The position numbers and the translations under genes are program-made. Positions 15,770 to 24,004 of a stretch of DNA of 31,561 nucleotides are shown here, one piece after another. Origin of the DNA: a virus. Below the pieces are notes generated by a model. The model saw only the letters and a program-made list of their open reading frames with translations. It was not told where the DNA came from and searched no databases. The DNA lies in the IMG/VR virus record IMGVR_UViG_3300025645_000284, positions 1 to 31,561 of that record; one strand, written 5' to 3'. Positions within the stretch are counted from its first letter, which is position 1; each line of letters begins with the position of its first letter.

Positions 15770-16146
15770 TTGAGCCACTCCTCTACGTTAAAGTTAGGGC
15801 AAGTCTTACTTGAGTAAGAGTAATGTCCAGTAACTTCAATGAGGTCGTACCGAAGCTCTAACTCGTCTACTAGTTTTCGGAGAGAACGAAACTGCGTTCT
15901 AGTAAAGGTACTGTCTCCGACCATACATATCCCGATGGATGTTGAATTACGTCCTCTGCAGTGGGCACCAACGACCGACTCTTGTCGGCCCACTTCGATT
16001 TCCCCATTGCGTCTAATGACGTAGTGATATCCAATATCGCTCCAGCCTCGCTCATTAACATGCCAATCCCTAATTTCCTTAGCACCAATGTCCATCTTTG
16101 CAGGTGTATCAGCGCAGTGTATGATAACTGTGTCTATCTTTCTCAT
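15748..16146 (-). CDS. N-acetylmuramoyl-L-alanine amidase (T7 lysozyme type endolysin)
   Basis: This zinc amidase cuts the bond between muramic acid and the stem peptide. The 132-residue product shows H10 (IIHCADT), Y40 (GWSDIGYHY), H108 (TGHYSYS), K114 and C116 (SKTCP), matching T7 H17, Y46, H122, K128 and C130 with identical spacing of the last three. Its N-terminus is 7 residues shorter than T7 lysozyme, the part that in T7 contributes to inhibiting the phage RNA polymerase; this fits the lack of a visible polymerase gene. There is no signal peptide, so release needs a holin. GAGG sits 8 bases before the ATG. Confidence 0.93.
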   Translation of the reverse strand: MRKIDTVIIHCADTPAKMDIGAKEIRDWHVNERGWSDIGYHYVIRRNGEIEVGRQESVVGAHCRGRNSTSIGICMVGDSTFTRTQFRSLRKLVDELELRYDLIEVTGHYSYSSKTCPNFNVEEWLKCQDVTL

Positions 16147-18296
16147 GACTTAATCCTCGATAGAGACTGTGTAGCAGCATCCCACTTCATGCCTGCCTTA
16201 GACAGCATTGAGTTCATAGTTTCCTCATCAGTGTTGCTAGAGACTTTACGCATGAATGGAAGCAGCTCTTCTATTTCCTTATCTACTGGCTCAAGGATAG
16301 GGTCACCATTATTCCAATCATCCCACAACTTATTCTGTAGTTGGATAATCTCGTTACGTTCTGTCATAGCATCAAAGGTTGGTGGTAATGTCATCAGTCG
16401 CTGATTAAGCATTTCTCCTGCAGCTTCCACATCTTCGATCTTTGTGATGTAAGCGCCAAGATTACCCTTGATGGTAGGTACTAGGTCTGCAGCAGGTAGT
16501 GCCTCTAAAGCTTTAACAGCAGAACTTACTTGGTTATCTACTGTAAACTTACGTTGCTCAAACATAGACTGCATGTACATAGAAGGGCTATCAAACTTGC
16601 CGGCCCAAGAGGTTGGGTTAGCTAGAATGGTGTCATACAAGTCCTGTGCCATGCCTTTTGCCTTGGATGTAGCGCCATCACCTTCCATACGAACTAGGCC
16701 GTCTTCGCCTACCCAAACAGAATACTCAGACTTACCGCCACGCTTCTTAGAGGACAAGATCAAACTCTCAACACCAGAAGCAGCGCCGTATAACATGGCA
16801 TCCATGTCTTCTTCAGATGGCTGTACATCCCACAAGCTAGTGTCTTTCAACGCAACTACTGCTGATGGATCTAGTGAGAATGTGTCTGCTACTTGCTGTG
16901 TATTCCCAGAATCAATTGCCATGTTCACAAGTACTTCTGCAACGTCAGGGCTAGAGTTAATCATAGCGCCTAGATCAAGTGCAGTTGCTTCGTCCATCTT
17001 AATAGGCTCTACTGGAATACCAGGAGGAGCGCCAGCCGGTGTTGCTGTAGGTTGTCCTGTAAGCTTCAGTGCAGCCTTAGCAAAGGAAGAGAACTGCATA
17101 TCTTCTGCGCTCATATCAGTAAGTCCCATTATCTCTTGAGCTGCTGGATTCTCATTAATATAAGCAGAAAATAAAGGATTGCTTGCTAATCGCTCGTACA
17201 GATCTACCAGGTCAACTCCAACTTCTTTGGCAAGTACTTGTGCAGGATACATTGCCTTGGCTGTAAGAGCTACCTTAGCACTTGATATGTTGTTGACTCC
17301 CTGCCAGTAAGATATTGCGTCGTTATCCGACAACAGATCTACCATTTCATTCTTCTGCTTGTTTATCTGATCTCGCATATCGCGTTGCAATTCAGCAGAA
17401 GGCATGATACCATCTGCCCGTAAAGCATCTACCTGCAATTGGACGTTAAGCAAGGACTCACTTTCCCAAGCAGCTAACTCCATACGAAGCCTACCTTGGT
17501 CTTCGAGAGAGAAGGTTCCATCAGGTGCCACAGACTGTGCAATGTTTCGCTGCATAGCAACAGTACTCTTAAGCACTTGTGAGTTACCCCAGTTCTGGAA
17601 TTCAGCATCGTTCTTAGGCTGCTTCTCTACCTTGCGGCCTACCCATGCATCTTCTGCTCGCATGTTGTCTGCTGTTTCCAGATCTACGTTGTACTTCTGA
17701 GCATACAGTGCTGTTATCTTACGATCTTCCTGAAGAGCTTCTTCCTCTGGAGTTCTATTCCACAAGTCAACTTCACCCATAGACGAAGTGCCTGTACTAG
17801 TGCCCACCACAGAGCGGTAAGCAGCATCAATCTGACTAGCAAACAAAGGAGCACGCTGTATAGACTCAGCTCGCTGTGTTGCAGCACGTAGTTGCATCTC
17901 ATCAAAAGTAATACTGCCTTGACGACGGGCCTCTTCCAGGCCACTAAACGTCTTTATCTCATCAACAGCTAAGCTCTGCTGTACACGGACTAATCCATCT
18001 ACATCACTTCTCTGTTGCTCTGCCACTTTCTCAGAATCAGTAGCACCAGCAACATCAGCAGCACCATCAGTTCCTATTAGGTTCTTCTGGACGTACTTCT
18101 TAGCAGCCATGTCAATAACAACAGGAGCTATCTGAAACAATGAGTTAGTCAGGTTATTAAAGTCTTGTGCAGTATCCTGTGCTTGCGATACCTCCTGCTG
18201 CTCTTCCATCACAACAGCGCGATTCTCTACGGGAGGTGCTACACTAGCAGCATTCCCGAGGTCACCTAGTTTAGGATCGAATATATTAGATGTCAT
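16143..18296 (-). CDS. internal virion protein, gp15-like by size and place
   Basis: The 717-residue product is acidic, mostly helical, Gln/Ala/Met-rich and has no membrane segment. T7 gp15 is 747 residues and forms the middle part of the ejectosome that carries DNA across the periplasm; this protein is similar in size and neighbourhood. I see no enzymatic motif. It lies after, not before, the giant internal protein, contrary to T7 order. The start overlaps the upstream stop and has only a weak GGA-type binding site. Assignment rests on context. Confidence 0.6.
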   Translation of the reverse strand: MTSNIFDPKLGDLGNAASVAPPVENRAVVMEEQQEVSQAQDTAQDFNNLTNSLFQIAPVVIDMAAKKYVQKNLIGTDGAADVAGATDSEKVAEQQRSDVDGLVRVQQSLAVDEIKTFSGLEEARRQGSITFDEMQLRAATQRAESIQRAPLFASQIDAAYRSVVGTSTGTSSMGEVDLWNRTPEEEALQEDRKITALYAQKYNVDLETADNMRAEDAWVGRKVEKQPKNDAEFQNWGNSQVLKSTVAMQRNIAQSVAPDGTFSLEDQGRLRMELAAWESESLLNVQLQVDALRADGIMPSAELQRDMRDQINKQKNEMVDLLSDNDAISYWQGVNNISSAKVALTAKAMYPAQVLAKEVGVDLVDLYERLASNPLFSAYINENPAAQEIMGLTDMSAEDMQFSSFAKAALKLTGQPTATPAGAPPGIPVEPIKMDEATALDLGAMINSSPDVAEVLVNMAIDSGNTQQVADTFSLDPSAVVALKDTSLWDVQPSEEDMDAMLYGAASGVESLILSSKKRGGKSEYSVWVGEDGLVRMEGDGATSKAKGMAQDLYDTILANPTSWAGKFDSPSMYMQSMFEQRKFTVDNQVSSAVKALEALPAADLVPTIKGNLGAYITKIEDVEAAGEMLNQRLMTLPPTFDAMTERNEIIQLQNKLWDDWNNGDPILEPVDKEIEELLPFMRKVSSNTDEETMNSMLSKAGMKWDAATQSLSRIKS

Positions 18297-21200
18297 AGTT
18301 TTTCCATTGCCTCAGATCGTTGAGCTTGGTACTTTTTAGTTAGTGGCATAAACTCGTTAGCACTATTAGTAAAGGTGCTTCCTAGAGATTCAATGTGCTT
18401 CCGCAGCTCTACGTCTATACGGTGCTTGCCGTTTGTCATTCTATTATGAATAGATTTCATTATGTCTGCGTGATCTTGTGGGTTAGGAAACATACTGAAG
18501 GTAGCTCTTAGCATATGCTCATACGCCTTTCGCTTCTTCTCATCATTCTCACCAGCAGCATTGAACATGCTCAAGTAACCGCTCATGATGATGTTAGTAG
18601 CTTCCGACTTAGCAAGAGTATGCTTCTTGTTATCAACAGTCAGCTTCCAGAAAGAGTCAATGTCCTGGCTACCAAAGCCCATGGCTTGTGCTATAACATC
18701 TCGCATAGGAGCGTTAGGCTTAATGTCAATGATGTTACCTTGCTTGTCTCGCATTATGCCAGACTTCTGCAGGTAGTAAGCTTTCATCAGGTTCCTAGTA
18801 GAACTAGGTACATTTAACAAAGCCTCACCAATAACACCCCATGCCATACCAGCTTCTTCTTCACTTAGGTCATCATGGCTAATCTTACCAGCCTTAGCAT
18901 AACCAGCTGCTTCCCAAGCTGAGGTTAGTGAATCAACAATACCACCACCCGGTCCTAACAGTAACTTAGATACGCTCTGGTTCTCACCAGTAATCCAATC
19001 CATTAAGGTGTCTGTCATGCCTGAACCAATTGCAACACGACTAGTGAATACTGCGTCTATATCCATGAAGTCGTTTAGCAGCCAACCCATAGCACCACGA
19101 GTTGCCACGATGCGGTCTGTTTCACTCATCTCCTCAGGGTCAACACCAAACAAACCCAGTATAGGCTTAAGGGCATAGGTAGCGAATGGGATACCAGCAG
19201 TACCAAACAAGGCCCATTGTCCCATCAGGAACGAACCTTTCTCAGCAGCTGTTATTTCCTTTCCCATAAGCATCTCAGCAAAGCGTACGTTGATCTGCAA
19301 GAACTGAGTAGGAATACTCATAATGCCTTTCTGGAAACCAGACTTGTTGGCAGTAGTCATGTGCATACGAAACACTTCAGTGTCTGCGATTATCTTCTTA
19401 AGACCAGTTTCGTCTAGCTTCGCGCCTTTGTTAATAGACTTCCACTTCTCGTAAGAGGTCATAAAGGATGTACGTAGGTTAGCTAATTCACCAGCGGTGT
19501 AGGCCATGGTTCCCTTTTCAAGAAACTTAGAGAAGGCACCTTCTGACATAGGTAGGCCCTTGTGGGCTGTGTAAGCGTCAGCGTTAGTGATAAGAGCAGA
19601 CTCATGCAAGCCTGACTTTGCCCATGCATTGTAAGCTTCTTCTAGGTCAGGATCTTTGGTTGTCTTAGCCATATTCTTTAGTGCAATCTTTCTTGCTCTA
19701 GGGTCCATAATATGATCTAGTATAGCAAATCCTGGTACTTTTGTCAAGCCTTTTGCTGCGTGAATGGGAGAAATGCTGACTGCTGTAGACAGTGCCATAC
19801 CCTGTACAAAGAGCTGTGAGAAACTGTATGTTCCTAAGTACAAGTGAAAGACACCAGTCTTGAAAGCAGCTACTGGATCAGACTTATTAAGGTGACCAAC
19901 GAACTTGGACATTGCCTTAACGCCAGGTAACTTTGATCGTGACATTCTCTCACTAATGCCCTTGACCATACCAGCAGTACGCTCGTCACCTAAGGTAGGT
20001 GTGCGGTTCATAAAGGTGATCTGCTCATGTGCACGAATAAGCTTTTGCTTCGCAGCAGAGTTTGCCATTGCACTATTCTCTACAGCTGCCAGTCCATCTT
20101 GAAAGCTGTGTATACGCAATGCTTCAGACTTAGGCAGTACGTCACGTACATGATTCAACCAACGCTGTTCCATTCCCATGCGGTACTGAGCCATAGGGTA
20201 ACGAGTAGAGATGTGTTGCATGTAGTCTTGTATAGCCTCAACAGGAGATACACGAGCACCCTTAACACCAGCAAGTCCAAACTTAACTGCTTCTTCAGTA
20301 CGATAGCCTGAGTACAACCCACCCCACTGACCAATGACTTCTCCACCTAACTCAGATGAGGTAAGCTCTCGGTCACCTAGTACATGAATATCTGCTGGAT
20401 CAAACGGCTGGTTGCTTGCCCTAGCTGTGGTCTCTAGCTGCTTCTTGTACATCTCAGCATCATCGATATTGTCAAAGTAACGCAGGGTACGTAGCCCAGC
20501 AGAAGTATTGACACCATCTATCTTGGTATAGCGAGTTTCCTTGACAAAGTAGTTTGCATTCTTATAAGCTCGTGGGATATAACCAGCACGCTGATTAAGA
20601 ACGACAGGGCTCAGATTGCTAACCTTCTCTTCTTTAACCAGTGCCCAACGGCTATGGCCGAGTGTAGCTGACTTGAACATCTCATCAGGGGTAGTACCAC
20701 CACGAACAAGCTTGTAGCCATTGTTGTAGTATTCAGTTAAGTCACCTTCAGTCAATCCACGAATCGCTGTATCAGAGTTACTCTTAGCTAGTGGTTGTGG
20801 GATTTTAACAGACCCGCCACCCATGTTGCGGTAAGCAGCACCTGCCGACTCAACGGTATCGTATGGCTTAGCCATGAAGTTAGTGCCCTCAACGTCAATG
20901 TTCTTAACGCCCTGCACTACTAGATCACGATGAATCTGATTGTTCTTTATCTGCCACAGATTGTCCATAACCTGACGTGTGCCCAGGTAAGCTTCGTATT
21001 CCTTTGTTGACATACGTACGCCACCAACACCAGCATTAACTAGCTCGTCGTAAGAGAATATCTTACCAGCATCATCGCCCTTCTCCAGGAAGTAGTTCAG
21101 CTTCTCAATAGACTTCTTGTTTAATCCCTTAGTAGCAATGTTCATTGCAGCTGCAAGTCTGCCACCAATCTTACGAGACGCAAAGTCAACCTGCTCATAA

Positions 21201-23143
21201 CCAGACAAAAGCAAGTTACGGTCAGCGCCTGCCCACATGCTCGTGCCTACAATAGGACGAAACAGTTGAGACATGAAGCCAACTTCCTTATCTATGTAGC
21301 CACCAGTAACGTCATCAATCGTGTAAGGTACTTCAATATTGTATTCTTGTCCTGCTTTACCAGCAGTAGTTCCAGTAGTAGTTGTTTCTGTACCAGCATT
21401 AACCTTAGCAAGTGCCTCAGTCTGCGCAGTAATCTTAACTTGTAGATCTTCTGGAATGTTATCAGTAAGGATTGCGTGCAATCGTCCCTCAGCTTCTTTC
21501 TGCTTAGTAGCTACAGCAAGGTTCTCAGACAGAGCATCACCAGCTTTCTCTAGTGCTACTATATCCGCTTTAGCGGCAGACACTGCAGCTGTCTTAGCTG
21601 CCTTTGCAACAGACAACTTCTTACCACTACCTTTAACAACTATAGCTTCAGCATCAGATAATGCTTTGTTAGCCCTTTCCATCTTATTAGCGATAACAGG
21701 AACTTCAGCTTCCATTGCTTTCATCTTGCCTTTAGATGGAGCCTTTAGGGCTTCCTTCTCTAAGCGAGATACTTCTTCTTTAACAAACCGAGTCTTGATG
21801 GCATCAGCAGTATCACTAACAGCACCCTCACCCTTAGTGCCTTTAGTAGTGTAAGGCACACCTTCCTCATCTAGTGTTTTGTAACTGAGTGTAAAGCCTT
21901 TCTCACTCTTAGCACTTACATGAACATTGTCGATATTCAACTTGGTCTTCATGTACTTCACACGAGCTTCTCTGGCCATAAACTTCTCGCCTTCGCTCAT
22001 ACCAAGACCTTGGTCTACTACAGTAAGGCCTTCTGCGATCATATCAGATATAGCATCTAACTTATTACGTACATTAGTAGCTACGCCCTTAGGGGCAGCG
22101 TTAACGATTGACAGTAACTCTGCAGTCTGACGTGGGTCAGCAGAAAACGCAGCATCAGTAGGCCCCATGCCATACTTACGCATAGCGTCAGGAGTTGTTA
22201 GGATCTCATCAGCAGCAATGCCAGCAATGTCTTTGTTACCGCCATCAGACAGTACCTTAACAGCATTACGTGACTTAGCTACTTTCTTAATAGCACCAGC
22301 TACCTTGAGAATACCAGCAGCACCTAGTGTGGCAATGTCAAACTTATCTGCCCATTGAGTGAAGTTAATTTCTCCAGCACTCATCTCACCAGTTGCAGCC
22401 ATAAGGATCTCAAGCTGCTTCATAGGATTACCAGTAATACCTGGCAGCATCTCTTTCATCTCTGTGATAAGATCTACTTTCTGTGCAGGTGGTAGGGACT
22501 GGTAACGCTTACTGAAGTCTTGGATGAATTTAGCGGAGTTGGTATAGTTGTTAATGCCTGACTTATCGTCACTGAAGCTACCCAAGAACTGGGCTGTGCG
22601 GTAGGAGATATCTGGAACCAATAACAGTCCTGCCCAATCCTTAACTCCAGCTTGATCGGCCATAATGCTCATTTGATGTTGCAAGTACAGACCCGCCGCA
22701 GCGTTCTGTTGCAGCAATGGAGATGTCTTAGAGATCTCAGGATCTTGTAATACTAGGTCATGGTACTGGCCCAGAACTGAATCTTGTAGTCTTGCGGTTT
22801 TATCAGCAGCAGCTGTTTGTGCGTTAGCAATATGGACTGCAGCATTAATAGGATCTTTACGTAACTGCTCAGTTAGGCCATCACGCTGCTCTTGCAGCAT
22901 AGAAGCAATAGCTGTACTAGAATCACGGAACGTGTTGATGGGATATCCCTTGTCAGCACGAGCAATGATTGTATCTGTATCCTCACCAGAAAACATCTTA
23001 GTAGAAGCAAAGATCTGTGCCTTAGCCAGAGTCTCGTTTCCATTAGAGCTAACTATAGGATTACCATAACGATTGACGTATGGAGTTCCTTCCTTGGTGT
23101 AAGGGTTTTTGTACTTAGGCATTTCTGGTTTGTACTGTGTCAT
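18293..23143 (-). CDS. giant internal virion protein, gp16-like by size and place
   Basis: The 1616-residue protein is the largest of the window. The N-terminus (about 1-250) is helical and polar; 460-600 is a Lys/Ala/Glu-rich coiled-coil region; hydrophobic segments occur near 1150-1180 and 1355-1390, the latter followed by a Gly-rich stretch. T7 gp16 (1318 residues) is the inner-membrane end of the ejectosome and starts with a lytic transglycosylase domain; I see no such catalytic motif here. The C-terminal third resembles large polyvalent phage proteins that enter the cell with DNA. Its Shine-Dalgarno is poor (no AGGAG within 20 bases), suggesting low output or coupling. Confidence 0.65.
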   Translation of the reverse strand: MTQYKPEMPKYKNPYTKEGTPYVNRYGNPIVSSNGNETLAKAQIFASTKMFSGEDTDTIIARADKGYPINTFRDSSTAIASMLQEQRDGLTEQLRKDPINAAVHIANAQTAAADKTARLQDSVLGQYHDLVLQDPEISKTSPLLQQNAAAGLYLQHQMSIMADQAGVKDWAGLLLVPDISYRTAQFLGSFSDDKSGINNYTNSAKFIQDFSKRYQSLPPAQKVDLITEMKEMLPGITGNPMKQLEILMAATGEMSAGEINFTQWADKFDIATLGAAGILKVAGAIKKVAKSRNAVKVLSDGGNKDIAGIAADEILTTPDAMRKYGMGPTDAAFSADPRQTAELLSIVNAAPKGVATNVRNKLDAISDMIAEGLTVVDQGLGMSEGEKFMAREARVKYMKTKLNIDNVHVSAKSEKGFTLSYKTLDEEGVPYTTKGTKGEGAVSDTADAIKTRFVKEEVSRLEKEALKAPSKGKMKAMEAEVPVIANKMERANKALSDAEAIVVKGSGKKLSVAKAAKTAAVSAAKADIVALEKAGDALSENLAVATKQKEAEGRLHAILTDNIPEDLQVKITAQTEALAKVNAGTETTTTGTTAGKAGQEYNIEVPYTIDDVTGGYIDKEVGFMSQLFRPIVGTSMWAGADRNLLLSGYEQVDFASRKIGGRLAAAMNIATKGLNKKSIEKLNYFLEKGDDAGKIFSYDELVNAGVGGVRMSTKEYEAYLGTRQVMDNLWQIKNNQIHRDLVVQGVKNIDVEGTNFMAKPYDTVESAGAAYRNMGGGSVKIPQPLAKSNSDTAIRGLTEGDLTEYYNNGYKLVRGGTTPDEMFKSATLGHSRWALVKEEKVSNLSPVVLNQRAGYIPRAYKNANYFVKETRYTKIDGVNTSAGLRTLRYFDNIDDAEMYKKQLETTARASNQPFDPADIHVLGDRELTSSELGGEVIGQWGGLYSGYRTEEAVKFGLAGVKGARVSPVEAIQDYMQHISTRYPMAQYRMGMEQRWLNHVRDVLPKSEALRIHSFQDGLAAVENSAMANSAAKQKLIRAHEQITFMNRTPTLGDERTAGMVKGISERMSRSKLPGVKAMSKFVGHLNKSDPVAAFKTGVFHLYLGTYSFSQLFVQGMALSTAVSISPIHAAKGLTKVPGFAILDHIMDPRARKIALKNMAKTTKDPDLEEAYNAWAKSGLHESALITNADAYTAHKGLPMSEGAFSKFLEKGTMAYTAGELANLRTSFMTSYEKWKSINKGAKLDETGLKKIIADTEVFRMHMTTANKSGFQKGIMSIPTQFLQINVRFAEMLMGKEITAAEKGSFLMGQWALFGTAGIPFATYALKPILGLFGVDPEEMSETDRIVATRGAMGWLLNDFMDIDAVFTSRVAIGSGMTDTLMDWITGENQSVSKLLLGPGGGIVDSLTSAWEAAGYAKAGKISHDDLSEEEAGMAWGVIGEALLNVPSSTRNLMKAYYLQKSGIMRDKQGNIIDIKPNAPMRDVIAQAMGFGSQDIDSFWKLTVDNKKHTLAKSEATNIIMSGYLSMFNAAGENDEKKRKAYEHMLRATFSMFPNPQDHADIMKSIHNRMTNGKHRIDVELRKHIESLGSTFTNSANEFMPLTKKYQAQRSEAMEKL

Positions 23144-23148
23144 TATAT

Positions 23149-24003
23149 TTAACCCGTATAGTTGCCGTAAGATTGATCAGGTCGAGTAGTGCTTAGGTTG
23201 CTGGAGGTAGTCTTAGCTGCAGCCTTACTGGCAGCTTCCACCCTATTGGAAGACGCTGTCTGTGCTTGCTGTGGTACTGACGAGGCTGAACTGATTCTAG
23301 CGTTTGCCTTTGTCTGCTTCTCTTTCTTAGCACTTGCCTGCTTTTTCTGCTGTGAAGCAATTACTGCGTTAGTCGCTTCTTGTCGTGCATTGGCCTTGTC
23401 TGACTTTTTCTTGGCACTAGCATCCGCAGCAGCCTTAGCATCCGCAGCAGCCTTAGCAGCAGCTGCAGCATCAGAGGCAGCCGCAGCAGCAGCAGCTTTA
23501 GCAGCCTCTTCTTCTGGAGAAAGAATGCCTAAGCGTGCATTAGTAGCAGCCTGTTGGAGATCGCTGATCTGCTTACCCATCTGCTCCGTGAGCTGGCTAA
23601 ACTGTAGGCTGGAGGCACGTTGTTGGCCAAGACTAGCCTGTGCCCCTCTTGCAATTGAACTGCCCATCAGACCGCTAATAGCGCCCTGTGCTTGAATAGC
23701 CTGAGACTGCAAGAATGCTTGCTGAGAGAATGCCTTACGCTGACGATCAGCCTGTAGTGCGTTCAGAGCCATACCAACTCCTCTGCCTTCACTCATAATA
23801 CCAGCAGCTATCTTCTCACGCTGTATCTGAAGCTCAGACAGAGCCTCAGCCTTATTCTCCGTACTATTACTAAAGAGACCTTTTAAGAGCCCAAACCCTC
23901 CGCCAATAATTCCGCCTACGGGGCCTCCTATTGCGAAGCCTGCCACTGCACCTGAGGCTGTACTTGATCCTATGTCTAAGGCATCTCCTAAATCTGTAGG
24001 CAT
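23149..24003 (-). CDS. internal virion protein, gp14-like
   Basis: The 284-residue product has a Gly/Ala-rich membrane-inserting segment at about 16-45 (GAVAGFAIGGPVGGIIGG), a helical middle and an Ala/Lys low-complexity tail (about 165-270). T7 gp14 has the same kind of N-terminal hydrophobic segment and forms the outer-membrane pore of the ejectosome. It stands just after the nozzle gene, as gp14 precedes gp15/gp16 in T7. AGGAG lies 9 bases before the ATG. Good fit, but by features rather than alignment. Confidence 0.6.
   Translation of the reverse strand: MPTDLGDALDIGSSTASGAVAGFAIGGPVGGIIGGGFGLLKGLFSNSTENKAEALSELQIQREKIAAGIMSEGRGVGMALNALQADRQRKAFSQQAFLQSQAIQAQGAISGLMGSSIARGAQASLGQQRASSLQFSQLTEQMGKQISDLQQAATNARLGILSPEEEAAKAAAAAAASDAAAAAKAAADAKAAADASAKKKSDKANARQEATNAVIASQQKKQASAKKEKQTKANARISSASSVPQQAQTASSNRVEAASKAAAKTTSSNLSTTRPDQSYGNYTG
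23419..23454. repeat. two perfect 18-bp tandem copies in gp14-like gene
   Basis: AGCATCCGCAGCAGCCTT occurs twice head to tail (23419-23436, 23437-23454), encoding six-residue Ala/Asp/Lys repeats in the low-complexity tail. Perfect copies indicate recent slippage; the following bases are degenerate relatives. Confidence 0.7.
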
Positions 24004-24004
24004 A

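Noticed and set aside
21339-21854. Long + strand open frame opposite the giant internal virion gene, and similar frames at 14468-14893, 16468-17139 and 23189-23695
   Set aside because: They are antisense shadows of Ala/Ser/Lys-rich coding sequence, have no good ribosome binding sites, and encode low-complexity residues.
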